The position numbers and the translations under genes are program-made. From contig UQNN01000004.1 in the NCBI GenBank assembly GCA_900542445.1, forward strand, positions 62,001-126,000: a stretch of DNA of 64,000 nt, read 5' to 3'. This DNA is from an uncultured Eubacteriales bacterium. Its GTDB lineage: Bacteria > Bacillota > Clostridia > Christensenellales > Aristaeellaceae. The notes beneath the pieces were generated by a model. That model saw only the letters and a list, made by a program, of their open reading frames with translations, did no database searches and was not told the origin of the DNA. Shown here one piece after another: positions 18,033 through 27,194 of this stretch (its first letter is position 1; every line of letters begins with the position of its first letter).

Positions 18033-19424
18033 ATGGAAAGAAAGAATGCGTGGGCGGCGTATGCCGAAGACGACAGCAGGGTGGAAGCCTTTGCCAAAGC
18101 CTATTGCGATTTCATCAACAACGGCAAAACAGAGCGCGAGTGCGTGGCTTACGGCGAGAAGCTGGCCAAGGCGCACGGCTTTGAGGATTTGAACGCGGTC
18201 ATCCGTTCGGGCAGAAAGCTTGAAGCGGGCGCGCGCGTCTATGCCAACTGGATGGGCAAGAGCTTCATGCTCTTCGTGCTGGGCGTAAAGCCGCTGGAGG
18301 AAGGCATGAACATCCTCGGCGCGCACATCGATTCCCCGCGCATCGATGTGAAGCAGAACCCGCTGTATGAGGACGGCGACCTGGCGTATCTGGATACGCA
18401 TTATTACGGCGGCATCAAGAAATATCAGTGGGTCGCCATGCCGCTGGCGCTGCACGGCGTCATCATCAAAAAGAACGGCGAAAAGGTGCCGGTCAACATC
18501 GGCGAGGATGAAAACGATCCGGTGTTCTGCATCTCCGATCTGCTGATTCACCTGGCGCAGGAGCAGATGGCCAAGAACGCGAAGGACGTGGTCGAGGGTG
18601 AAGCGCTGAACCTCATCGTCGGCGGCCGTCCGCTGGCGGGCGAGGAAAAGGACGCGGTGAAGGCCAACGTGCTCAAACTGCTTGATGACAAATACGGCGT
18701 GGAGGAGGAAGACTTCCTCTCCGCGGAGCTGGAAATCGTTCCGGCAGGCAAGGCGCGCGACATGGGCTTTGACCGCAGCATGATTTTGGGCTATGGCCAT
18801 GACGACCGCGTGTGCGCCTATCCGTCCATGATGGCGGTGCTGGATTACGAAGGCACGCCGGATTACACGCTCTGCTGCATCATCACCGATAAAGAAGAAA
18901 TCGGCAGCGTCGGCGCGACGGGCATGGCTTCCCACTATCTGGAAAACACTGTTGCCGAGCTGTATGCCTGCACGGCGGATTACTGCGAGCTGGCCGTGCG
19001 CCGCTGTCTGCGCAACAGCCGCATGCTTTCCAGCGACGTGAGCGCGGGCTATGACCCGAACTTCGCCAGCGCGTTTGAAAAGAAGAACAGCGCGTTCCTC
19101 GGACGCGGCATCTGCTTCAACAAGTTCACCGGCAGCCGCGGCAAGTCCGGCAGCAACGACGCGAATCCGGAATTTATGGCCAGCCTGCGCAAAATCATGG
19201 ACGATGCGGGCGTGGCGTTCCAGACGGCGGAGCTGGGCCGCGTCGATCTCGGCGGCGGTGGAACGATCGCCTACCTGTGCGCCAAGTATGGCATGAACGT
19301 AATTGATTCCGGCATTGCGGTGCTCAGCATGCACGCGCCGTATGAGATCATCAGCAAGGTTGACCTCTATGAGGGCTACCGCTGCTACTGCGCGTTCCTC
19401 AAGGGCGCAAAGCCTGTGGATTGA
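18033..19424 (+). CDS. M18 family zinc aminopeptidase
   Basis: A cytoplasmic metallo-aminopeptidase of 463 residues, the expected size for the M18 group. The first metal-site motif is LGAHIDSPRID (H98, D100). The catalytic acids are in ITDKEEIGSVGATG, and a third motif, DVSAGYDPNF, is the metal-bridging region. The distal histidine is in VLSMHAPYE close to the C terminus. It removes N-terminal residues from peptides, probably in peptide recycling. It has its own promoter and terminator. Confidence 0.93.
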   Translation: MERKNAWAAYAEDDSRVEAFAKAYCDFINNGKTERECVAYGEKLAKAHGFEDLNAVIRSGRKLEAGARVYANWMGKSFMLFVLGVKPLEEGMNILGAHIDSPRIDVKQNPLYEDGDLAYLDTHYYGGIKKYQWVAMPLALHGVIIKKNGEKVPVNIGEDENDPVFCISDLLIHLAQEQMAKNAKDVVEGEALNLIVGGRPLAGEEKDAVKANVLKLLDDKYGVEEEDFLSAELEIVPAGKARDMGFDRSMILGYGHDDRVCAYPSMMAVLDYEGTPDYTLCCIITDKEEIGSVGATGMASHYLENTVAELYACTADYCELAVRRCLRNSRMLSSDVSAGYDPNFASAFEKKNSAFLGRGICFNKFTGSRGKSGSNDANPEFMASLRKIMDDAGVAFQTAELGRVDLGGGGTIAYLCAKYGMNVIDSGIAVLSMHAPYEIISKVDLYEGYRCYCAFLKGAKPVD

Positions 19425-19468
19425 CTCAGACGGATGCACGTCCCTGCAATCAGTTACATCTGTTTTAC

Positions 19469-19506
19469 AATCCTCCCTTCCGAAATCGGCGGGGAGGATT
19501 TTTTTA
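19469..19506 (+). terminator. Terminator of the M18 gene
   Basis: AATCCTCCC (19469-19477) pairs with GGGAGGATT around a CG-rich interior, followed by six T. The rest of the 364-base gap to the next gene holds only a promoter. Confidence 0.85.
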
Positions 19507-19673
19507 GTTTACAGAAAACCGCATAAGAGCTGCCGTGTCCGCAGTTTTTGCCCATTTTTGACGTTTACAAAATGACAACTGCAATGTGGTAAAAATAGAC
19601 GACAAAGTGAATGGAATTCCCTATGGACGAGATAGGAAAATATTTCTTTCATGGATAAAAATGGGAAAAAAGG

Positions 19674-19702
19674 TTGAAAAAAGCAAAAAACGGTCGTATA
19701 AT
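19674..19702 (+). promoter_or_regulatory. Promoter of the C69 peptidase gene
   Basis: TTGAAA 19674-19679, 17-base spacer, TATAAT 19697-19702. Confidence 0.75.
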
Positions 19703-19788
19703 GAGCGCAAAACTTTTTGGAAGGACCGAAGAAATTTCAAAATCGGCTCAAACAAAAAGTGACAAATCGTCATATGGAGGGAAATGCC

Positions 19789-21324
19789 ATGAACAACTTT
19801 TTCAAGCGTGCGGCCTGCCTTGCGGTGACCGCCGTCATGACCCTTTCCAGCACCGGCGCGCTGGCCTGCACGGGCTACTACGTCGGCAAGCAGGCGAGCG
19901 CCAGCGGCCACACCATCATCGGCCACACTGTCGATGCATGGAATACCGCGCAGGCGAAGCAGGTCGTCTATCCGCACAGCGAAGAGCCGGGCCGCACCGT
20001 GACCGTCGGCGCGAACGAAGTGCCGCTGCCGGATGTCACCTATCAGTACACCTCCACGCCGTTCATCGAGGGTCTGTGGGATAACGCTGTCGCCAACGAG
20101 ATGGGCGTGACCATGACCGGCTCGGTGACGACCTACATCAGCGATGGCATCATGGCGGCTGATCCGTATGTGCAGGACGGTGCGTCCGAAACGTGGATCA
20201 GCGGCTATATCGCGGCGGTTTCCGCTACGGCGCGCGAAGCTGTGGAAAACTACGGCAAGATCATGGAGACTTACGGCAGTTCTGAATCCAACACGTTCAT
20301 GATTGCCGATCAGCAGGAAGCCTGGTATCTGGAAAGCTATTCCGGCCATCAGTGGGTCGCCGTAAAGATGCCGGAGGACGCGGTCGCCGTGTTCGGCAAC
20401 GAGTGCATGCTTGGTTCCGTTGCGGATTATGAGGAAGGCGAAAGCCTGCTGCATTCCGAAGGCCTGTTCTCCGTGCCGGAAGCCGCGGGCCTGACTGTGC
20501 TGGACGACGCGGGCAATGTCGATCTGTTTGCGACCTACGTTGGCGCGCGCAACCTGAACGCGGGCGCGAACCGCCGCACGTGGTATGGCCATGAGCTGCT
20601 GGCGCCGTCCACCGCGGAGGATTATGCGATGACGACCCGCTATCCGCTGTTCTATCAGCCGGATGAAAAGGTCACGCTTCAGGATATCTTCGAGCTGACC
20701 CGTTCCCGCTTTGAGGGAACGCAGTGGGACCCGGAGGAGACCGGCCGCCCCGATATCCGCGTCATCGGCGTCGAGCGTCAGGTGAACTGCTCGGCCATCG
20801 AGATTTACGACGACCTGCCCGCCGCCATGTCCGCCGTGACGTGGACGACGCTGGCCAACGCGGAGCATTCCGTCTATCTGCCGCTCTCCAACCTCATCAC
20901 CGACGTGGCAGAAGCGTTTGACCATACGCCCGAAGGCTTCACTTCCGACAGCTATGGCTACGATTTGAGCTATGCGCATACCCACTTCAAGCGCCTGTGC
21001 GCCCTGAGCGAGCAGGACCGCGAGCACTACGGCACGGGCGTGCGCGCCTACTGGAAGTCTGTCGAGGACGCGCTGGTCGAGGAGTATCCGACCGTGCTGG
21101 CTGAAGCGGCGAAGCTCTATGAGGAGGATCCCGCGAAGGCCGCCGAATACCTGACCAACTACACCGTGGAGAAGCAGGAAAAGGCGCTGGCCGACTGCGA
21201 CACGATGTATGACGAGCTGACCTGGTATATGATTACCAACACCAGCACCCAGCGCTACAACAGCAGCCGCGGCGAGTTCAATACGTGGAATAACTTCGTG
21301 CCGTCGCTGGCGGAAGCGGAGTAA
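19789..21324 (+). CDS. Secreted C69-family dipeptidase (Ntn hydrolase)
   Basis: A 511-residue exported peptidase. ATG 19789 follows GGAGGG; the longer frame adds 24 residues without a signal. The signal peptide is FKRAACLAVTAVMTLSSTG followed by ALA; cleavage after ALA would leave Cys27 (CTGYYVGKQAS) as the new N terminus, which is the N-terminal nucleophile used by C69 (PepD) enzymes. Other family features are GHTVDAWNT, NEMGVTMTGSVTTYI and GNTFMIADQQEAWYLE-like strands. It likely degrades dipeptides outside the cell. A terminator follows. Confidence 0.9.
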   Translation: MNNFFKRAACLAVTAVMTLSSTGALACTGYYVGKQASASGHTIIGHTVDAWNTAQAKQVVYPHSEEPGRTVTVGANEVPLPDVTYQYTSTPFIEGLWDNAVANEMGVTMTGSVTTYISDGIMAADPYVQDGASETWISGYIAAVSATAREAVENYGKIMETYGSSESNTFMIADQQEAWYLESYSGHQWVAVKMPEDAVAVFGNECMLGSVADYEEGESLLHSEGLFSVPEAAGLTVLDDAGNVDLFATYVGARNLNAGANRRTWYGHELLAPSTAEDYAMTTRYPLFYQPDEKVTLQDIFELTRSRFEGTQWDPEETGRPDIRVIGVERQVNCSAIEIYDDLPAAMSAVTWTTLANAEHSVYLPLSNLITDVAEAFDHTPEGFTSDSYGYDLSYAHTHFKRLCALSEQDREHYGTGVRAYWKSVEDALVEEYPTVLAEAAKLYEEDPAKAAEYLTNYTVEKQEKALADCDTMYDELTWYMITNTSTQRYNSSRGEFNTWNNFVPSLAEAE

Positions 21325-21350
21325 GGCTTCGAACAAAAACGGACAGAAGG

Positions 21351-21383
21351 GGAATCGCTCTTGCATGGGCGGTTCCTTTTTGA
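21351..21383 (+). terminator. Terminator of the C69 peptidase gene
   Basis: GGAATCGCTC pairs imperfectly with GGGCGGTTCC, followed by a T-run. Confidence 0.7.
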
Positions 21384-21391
21384 CTTTCCGG

Positions 21392-21419
21392 TTGTGTAAT
21401 CGGCTTTTTATGGTATAAT
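21392..21419 (+). promoter_or_regulatory. Promoter of the membrane protein/phosphoesterase pair
   Basis: TTGTGT 21392-21397, 16-base spacer, TATAAT 21414-21419 with an extended TGG. Confidence 0.6.
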
Positions 21420-21451
21420 GTTTCCCGTATACGGACAGGGGAGAGATGGGT

Positions 21452-23206
21452 ATGGAGCAAAAGAAAGCCAAAAAAGTCTATGCGCGCTTCGGCACACAGG
21501 CGCGGCGGGATTGGAAGCGCGCGGGCAGAAAGACTGTGCGCAGCCACTACTGGCCGTCGGTGCTGCTGTGTCTGGTCGCGGCGTTTTTGGGCACGGAGTT
21601 CACCGGCTCGCTGGATGTGCTGCACCTGACGCAGCAGAAGTGGGATACGATTTCAAACTTTCTCGCGTCCTTCGGCAGGCCGGGCGCGGCGGCGAACAGC
21701 CGCGGCGTGTTTGCGCTGGCGGTGAACAAAATCGCCGACGGTTCGCTTCAGGATATTGTGAACAACACCGTCATGTCGCTGGCGGGTTCGAGCGAATGGG
21801 GGCAGACGATTGCCATTGCGGTGAGCAGTTTGGTTTCGGTGATATACTGGGTGTTGATCACGAACACGTTCGCCGTCATTCTGCGCCGTCTGTTCATGGA
21901 GATGCGCGTCTATGAGGAAGTGCCGCCGTATCGCGCGCTCTATCTGCACAGCGCGCACTGTTGGGGGCGCACGTCGCTGGCGCAGCTGCGCGCGGCGGTT
22001 CAGCTGGCGCTGTGGTGGCTGACGATTGTCGGCGGCGTGATCAAGACGTTTTCGTATTATCTTTGCAGCTTCATTCTGGCGGAAAACCCGACGATGAAGG
22101 GTAAAGACGCGATTGCGCTCTCCCGAAAGATGATGAACGGCCACAAGTGGGAGTGCTTTTTGATGGAGCTTTCCTTTGTGCCGTGGCATCTGCTGTCGAT
22201 GGCGACGTTCGGCCTGACGGATTTGTTTTACGCCAGCGCCTACATCACGGCCACGCGGTGCGAATTCTACGCCGCCGTGCGCGCACAGGTGAAGGCGGAA
22301 GGCGAGGCCGAAGCGCTGCGCGATACCTATCTGTTTGAGCGGGCGACGGCCAAGACGCTCCGCCGCGCCTACAACGATTTGGGGAAGCCGGTGGAAAAGC
22401 TGCCCGAACGCGTTTACGGCAACAGGGTTTCCCGCTTCTTTGGCGAATATCTGGGCGTGACCCTGTTTGTCAACCCGCAGGATGTCGCGCGCGAAAAGAT
22501 TCAGGATCGTGAATACCGTCTGCGCTACATGCGCCGCTGCGAGCAGGGGCTTTCCTACCCGATTCGGCTCAGCCCGCTTTTGCAGTATGAGCACAAAGAT
22601 AGAGAACCCGCCCTGTTTACGCGCAAATATCCGGTGACGACGCTGGTGCTGCTGTTCTTCCTGTTCTCGACCATCGGCTGGTGCTGGGAGGTCGTGCTGC
22701 ATTTGGTAACGGCGGGTACGTTTGTCAACCGCGGCGTGCTCCACGGGCCGTGGCTGCCGATTTATGGCACGGGCGGCGTGCTGGTTCTGCTGGCGCTCTA
22801 CAAGCTGCGCGACAGGCCGTGGCTGGAGTTTATCGCGACGATCGTCGTCTGCGGCATCGTCGAGTATTTCACCGCGTACTATCTGGAAACCGTATACGAC
22901 CGCCGCTGGTGGGATTATGCGGGGTATTTCCTCAACCTGCACGGGCGGATCTGCGCGGAGGGCCTGCTGGTGTTCGGCCTGGGCGGCATGGCGGTTGTCT
23001 ACGGCGTTGCGCCGCTGTTTGACAACCTGCTGCACAAGGTCAAGAGAAGCGCGCTGATTGCGTTGTGCGTCGCGCTGGTCGCGCTCTTCTGCGTGGATCA
23101 GGTTTATTCCCATTTTTATCCCAACGAAGGCGAGGGCATTACGGACGAGGTGGTCTATAAAGTGAACGACGCCCGCGTCTCGCCTGACGGGGAGGCATTT
23201 GTTTAA
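21452..23206 (+). CDS. DUF975-like plus CmpB-type (DUF1113) membrane fusion protein
   Basis: Polytopic membrane protein of 584 residues. Of two in-frame ATGs, 21452 is eight bases from AGGGGAG, while 21446 is only two away. The N-terminal 280 residues resemble DUF975 proteins (hydrophobic segments such as TIAIAVSSLVSVIYWVLITN and the charged AENPTMKGKDAIALSRKMM). The C-terminal 190 residues form a CmpB-type putative permease unit: FFLFSTIGWCWEVVLHLV, FVNRGVLHGPWLPIYGTGG, YFLNLHGRICAEGL. Fusion of the two is unusual. A second CmpB protein is encoded at 51.1 kb. Transported substrate, if any, unknown. Confidence 0.8.
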   Translation: MEQKKAKKVYARFGTQARRDWKRAGRKTVRSHYWPSVLLCLVAAFLGTEFTGSLDVLHLTQQKWDTISNFLASFGRPGAAANSRGVFALAVNKIADGSLQDIVNNTVMSLAGSSEWGQTIAIAVSSLVSVIYWVLITNTFAVILRRLFMEMRVYEEVPPYRALYLHSAHCWGRTSLAQLRAAVQLALWWLTIVGGVIKTFSYYLCSFILAENPTMKGKDAIALSRKMMNGHKWECFLMELSFVPWHLLSMATFGLTDLFYASAYITATRCEFYAAVRAQVKAEGEAEALRDTYLFERATAKTLRRAYNDLGKPVEKLPERVYGNRVSRFFGEYLGVTLFVNPQDVAREKIQDREYRLRYMRRCEQGLSYPIRLSPLLQYEHKDREPALFTRKYPVTTLVLLFFLFSTIGWCWEVVLHLVTAGTFVNRGVLHGPWLPIYGTGGVLVLLALYKLRDRPWLEFIATIVVCGIVEYFTAYYLETVYDRRWWDYAGYFLNLHGRICAEGLLVFGLGGMAVVYGVAPLFDNLLHKVKRSALIALCVALVALFCVDQVYSHFYPNEGEGITDEVVYKVNDARVSPDGEAFV

Positions 23207-24405
23207 TGCGGATCAGTGCATTTTTCGTGCTGGCGGCGTATTTGGCGGCCAACGCCTACGTTGCCGCGCGCACGTCGATTTTTCTGCACCGCAACCTGCC
23301 CGAACGCGTGGCGAAACTCGTTTCGCTGCTGACGGCGGGCGTGTATTCCGTCTTCGCGATGGGCATGCCGCTGGGGTATATTCTGCCGGAAGGAACGCTG
23401 AGAAAGGCGATTATGCGCGTCTCTTTCGGGTTTTACGGCATTTTTATCTATCTGTTTTCGGCCTATGTGCTCATCGAGGTGCTGGCGCGGCTTTCCAAAC
23501 GGTTTCATCGCACGGAGAAGCTGACCGCGCGGAGGGGCAACCCCAAGCTGATTTTCGGCGGCGCGGTGTGGTTCGGTATCATTTTAACCTGCATTTTGGG
23601 CATTCATCACGCGTCCGAGCTGACCGTGAAACGCTATGACGCCGAGGTCGCCAAGGATGGCGGCGGGCGCGAAAGCCTGCGCGTGGTGCTCATCGCGGAT
23701 CTGCATCTGGGATACAGCGTCGGCGCGAAACGCATCGAGGACATGGTCGAAAAGGTCAACGCGCAGAACGCGGATATCGTTCTCATCGCGGGCGATATCT
23801 TTGATAACACCGTGGACGGAATCGACGATCCGGAGTCGGTGAAAGCTTCGCTCCGGTCGATGAAAAGCAGGCTGGGCGTGTATGCCTGCTGGGGCAACCA
23901 CGACGTGGCGGAGCGCCTCTTCAGCGGGTTCAGCACCAAAAAGCTGGAAAACACCCAGCGCAGCGGGCAGATGGAGCGGTTTGTGCGCGACAGCGGCATC
24001 ATCATGCTGGAGGACGAAGCGCGGCTGATTGACGACAGCTTTTACGTCATCGGCCGCAAGGATTACGAAAACGCGGGCGACGGCACGCACGAGCGCATGA
24101 GCCTTGCGGGATTGATGGCGGATATCGACACGGATAAGCTCGTTATTTCGCTGGAACATGAGCCGCGCTTTCTTAAACAGAACGCCGATGCGGGCGTGGA
24201 TGTGATGCTCTGCGGCCATACGCACGACGGCCAGTTTTTCCCGCTGAATATCGCCATCCGAACCGCGTGGGAAAATCCTGCGGGTCTCAAAAAGGTGGGC
24301 GGGATGACCAGCGTCGTCACCTCCGGCGTGGGCGTTTACGGGCCGGATATGCGCATCGGCACGGACGCGGATATTTCAGTGGTGGATATTCACTTTACAC
24401 GATAA
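23206..24405 (+). CDS. Membrane-anchored metallophosphoesterase (YkuE-like)
   Basis: A 399-residue protein whose ATG overlaps the preceding stop by one base. The first 135 residues hold four or so hydrophobic segments. The calcineurin-type phosphoesterase domain then shows all metal motifs: VVLIADLHLGYSV, LIAGDIFDN, ACWGNHD, LEHEP and CGHTHDGQFFP. YkuE-like enzymes act on phospholipid or lipid-linked phosphates, but the substrate here is not known. The coupling with the DUF975-CmpB protein suggests a joint envelope role. Confidence 0.88.
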   Translation: MRISAFFVLAAYLAANAYVAARTSIFLHRNLPERVAKLVSLLTAGVYSVFAMGMPLGYILPEGTLRKAIMRVSFGFYGIFIYLFSAYVLIEVLARLSKRFHRTEKLTARRGNPKLIFGGAVWFGIILTCILGIHHASELTVKRYDAEVAKDGGGRESLRVVLIADLHLGYSVGAKRIEDMVEKVNAQNADIVLIAGDIFDNTVDGIDDPESVKASLRSMKSRLGVYACWGNHDVAERLFSGFSTKKLENTQRSGQMERFVRDSGIIMLEDEARLIDDSFYVIGRKDYENAGDGTHERMSLAGLMADIDTDKLVISLEHEPRFLKQNADAGVDVMLCGHTHDGQFFPLNIAIRTAWENPAGLKKVGGMTSVVTSGVGVYGPDMRIGTDADISVVDIHFTR

Positions 24406-24436
24406 GGCAAAAACATCCGAAAAGGAGAAAAAGCAT

Positions 24437-25615
24437 ATGAAACTCATTCAGGGCGGTCTGATCAAGACCATTACAAGCGGCGATATTCCAAACGGACAGG
24501 TGCTCATCGACGGCGGCAAAATCGTCGCGGTGGGGCAGAATCTCGACGTTCCGGCGGGCACGGAGATCATCGACGCGGCGGGCTGCATCGTCACGCCGGG
24601 CTTCGTTGACGCGCACTGCCACATCGGTATTCACGAGGAAGCGACGCGCTGGGAAGGCAACGACACCAACGAGTATTCCAGTCCGGTTACGCCGGAAATC
24701 CGCGCCATCGACGGCATCAATCCGATGGACGAGGCTTTCGGAAACGCCATCGGCGGCGGCGTGACGACGGCGGTGACGGGCCCCGGCTCGGCAAACGTGC
24801 TGGGCGGCTCGTTTGTGGCGATGAAGCTCTACGGCGACTGCATCGACGACATGATTCTCAAGTATCCGGCGGCGATGAAGTGCGCGTTCGGCGAGAATCC
24901 GAAGGGCGCATATGGCCAGAACGGCCGCAAAGCGCCGGTCACGCGCATGGCCGTCGCGGCGCAGCTGCGCGAGATGCTCTTCAAGGCGCAGCGCTACGCG
25001 AAGGAAGTCGAGGCGGCGGAGAAGGACGAAACCAAGACCCGCCCGTTTGATATGCAGCTGGAAGCGCTGCTCCCGGTCATCCGCAGGGAGATTCCGCTCA
25101 AGGCGCACGCGCACCGCGCGGACGATATTCTGACCGCGCTGCGCATCGCGAAAGAATTTGACGTGGATATCACGCTCGACCACGTGACCGAAGGCCATCT
25201 GATTGTGAATCATCTGGTACAGGCGGGCAAGCCCGTGCTGGTCGGCCCGTCGTTCGGCTCCAAATCCAAGCAGGAATTGAAGGAAAAGAGCTTTGCGACC
25301 GCGGGCGTTCTGGATAACGCCGGGCTGGAGGTCTGCATCATCACAGACGCGCCGGTCATTCCGCTGTATTACCTGCCGCTGTGCGCGGGTCTGGCCGTGA
25401 AGGCGGGCATGAAGGAGGAATCCGCATGGCGCGCGATCACCATCAATCCGGCGCATGTCGTAGGTATCGACAGCCGCGTCGGCTCGCTTGAAGCCGGCAA
25501 GGACGCGGATATTGCGATTTTCGACGGAAATCCGCTTCGCGATATCCAGTGCCACACGAAGGCCGTTTTCGTCAATGGCGAAGAGGTGCTTTCTCAGATC
25601 AAAACGCGGGTGTAA
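24437..25615 (+). CDS. Amidohydrolase (imidazolonepropionase-like)
   Basis: A metal-dependent hydrolase of 392 residues. GFVDAHCHIGIHEEA carries the HxH metal pair; histidines further on in KAHAHRADD and DHVTEGH and the aspartate in IITDAPVIP complete the expected metal ligands. The C-terminal TINPAHVVGIDSRVGSLEAG is the standard composite beta-sandwich strand. ATG 24437 follows AAGGAG. Substrate unknown; the upstream gap of 31 bases suggests co-transcription with the phosphoesterase gene, and the next gene encodes a regulator. Confidence 0.88.
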   Translation: MKLIQGGLIKTITSGDIPNGQVLIDGGKIVAVGQNLDVPAGTEIIDAAGCIVTPGFVDAHCHIGIHEEATRWEGNDTNEYSSPVTPEIRAIDGINPMDEAFGNAIGGGVTTAVTGPGSANVLGGSFVAMKLYGDCIDDMILKYPAAMKCAFGENPKGAYGQNGRKAPVTRMAVAAQLREMLFKAQRYAKEVEAAEKDETKTRPFDMQLEALLPVIRREIPLKAHAHRADDILTALRIAKEFDVDITLDHVTEGHLIVNHLVQAGKPVLVGPSFGSKSKQELKEKSFATAGVLDNAGLEVCIITDAPVIPLYYLPLCAGLAVKAGMKEESAWRAITINPAHVVGIDSRVGSLEAGKDADIAIFDGNPLRDIQCHTKAVFVNGEEVLSQIKTRV

Positions 25616-25634
25616 GCGAAGGAGGGCGCGGGCA

Positions 25635-27038
25635 GTGAACGACATTCATCCCGATTTGGCGCTGCTCGCGCAGCCTGAGCGGCGGGCGATCTGCTGCCTG
25701 TGCGTGGAAAGCGCGGGGCAAAATCTTTCAGGGCTTCTGGAAAAGAAGCCCTTTTCGCGTTACGCGGAAAACGGAGAGACCGCGCTGCTCTTTGACGAGA
25801 CGCAGAGCGAAGCGTGGCGCATGGAAATCGAGCGGATTCTGCGGGAAAACGGGCTTTGCGCGGGGATGAGCGGGCCGTTTGCGTTGGCCGCTTCCGCGCG
25901 CGGATGCCTGACCAAAGCGCGCATTGCGCTGGAAACGGGCAGCGCGCTTGCGCCCGGACGCGCGCTGTATGACATGGAGACTTACGGCGAAGCGGCGCTT
26001 CTGCGCAAGGCGAAAACGGCGCTTGAGGCGCAGGGGTTTTGCGCGGAAGATTTCTGCGACGCGGCGATTGAAGGCCTTGCGCGGCTGGATGAGCAGGGGG
26101 AAGCGCAGTATGTGCGCAGCCTGCACGCGTATCTGAGCAGCGGACTGAATCTGCGCCGCGCGGCGGAGACGATGGGCATACACCGCAATACGCTGGCCTA
26201 TCGCATGCGCCGGATTGAAGCGCGCTTCGCCTTGAATCTCGGCGATATGAACACCTGCTTTGAACTGTTGTTTTCCCTCTGGCTCAGGGATGGAATTGGC
26301 GGCGAAGTGCAGCCCGAGTCGACGGAATCATTTGACAGCGGCGCGGTGCGCGCGGCGCTTTGGCGCTTTACGGAACGCACAGGCGGGGCGGAAGCGCTGT
26401 GCGGCGGGCGTTTTAAGCTGGCCGTCGCGGCAGTCGGCGTGGGAAACATGGGCGACGAAAAGCGCATGGAACTGACGCTGGCGCTCTGCGCCCAGCCGCA
26501 GAAGCCGGTTGCGGCGTTTGACGAAGAAACGCTGTTTTTGGCGCTTCCGCCGGAAGAAATCGACGCGTTTGCCAAGGCGGCGGGGCCGCTTTGCGAGGCG
26601 GCGCGCGCGGGACTGGTAATTTCACAGCCGTTTGCCATGGAGCGGTTGAACGCGCGGCTGCGCCTGTGCCGCCTTGCGCTGCTGGCGGCGGGCACGCAGA
26701 CGATGGAGATGCGCGACATGGGTTCTACGCTGTTCTTTATGGCGCTGGAACGAAAGATATCCCTCGCGCCGTATCTGTGCGAAGATGTGATCCGCGTGAT
26801 GGATGAGGACGCGACGCGCGGCTCGGCGCTCTCGCGGGCGCTGTATGCGTATCTGCTCAACTTTATGGATCTCAAAAAAGCCGCGCAGCAGCTGGGCATT
26901 CACCGCAACACGCTGGAATACCAGGTGCGCAAGATGAACGCCGTCATCGGGGAACCGCCGGACGGAAGCAAGCGGTTCAGGATGATGTGCACCTATAAAA
27001 TGCTGGCGCTGCCGGATACGGGCGTGCATGATGTGTAA
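25635..27038 (+). CDS. Regulator with two PucR-type helix-turn-helix domains
   Basis: A 467-residue protein. Start GTG 25635 lies nine bases after AAGGAGG; the longer upstream frame is inside the amidohydrolase gene. Two copies of the PucR/CdaR C-terminal HTH are present: one at about 165-200 (MGIHRNTLAYRMRRIE) and one at about 403-440 (LGIHRNTLEYQVRKMN). The protein is therefore two unit-like halves joined head to tail. PucR-family proteins usually activate nearby catabolic genes, so the adjacent amidohydrolase is a plausible target. No ligand-binding domain is recognised. Confidence 0.8.
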   Translation: MNDIHPDLALLAQPERRAICCLCVESAGQNLSGLLEKKPFSRYAENGETALLFDETQSEAWRMEIERILRENGLCAGMSGPFALAASARGCLTKARIALETGSALAPGRALYDMETYGEAALLRKAKTALEAQGFCAEDFCDAAIEGLARLDEQGEAQYVRSLHAYLSSGLNLRRAAETMGIHRNTLAYRMRRIEARFALNLGDMNTCFELLFSLWLRDGIGGEVQPESTESFDSGAVRAALWRFTERTGGAEALCGGRFKLAVAAVGVGNMGDEKRMELTLALCAQPQKPVAAFDEETLFLALPPEEIDAFAKAAGPLCEAARAGLVISQPFAMERLNARLRLCRLALLAAGTQTMEMRDMGSTLFFMALERKISLAPYLCEDVIRVMDEDATRGSALSRALYAYLLNFMDLKKAAQQLGIHRNTLEYQVRKMNAVIGEPPDGSKRFRMMCTYKMLALPDTGVHDV

Positions 27039-27102
27039 AATCTTACAAATGAAAAGGCGCGCCGGAACGCGAAAAGAATCGCAAAAAAATTCACAAAACG
27101 GC

Positions 27103-27131
27103 TTGAATTGACCGTATGAATATGGTATACT
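27103..27131 (+). promoter_or_regulatory. Promoter of the tat operon
   Basis: TTGAAT 27103-27108, 17-base spacer, TATACT 27126-27131 with an extended TGG. Confidence 0.7.
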
Positions 27132-27194
27132 GCTTGCAGCACAAAAAGGCTTTGTAAAAAATTACAAAGCAAACGAAGTCGGGAGGATTCACGA

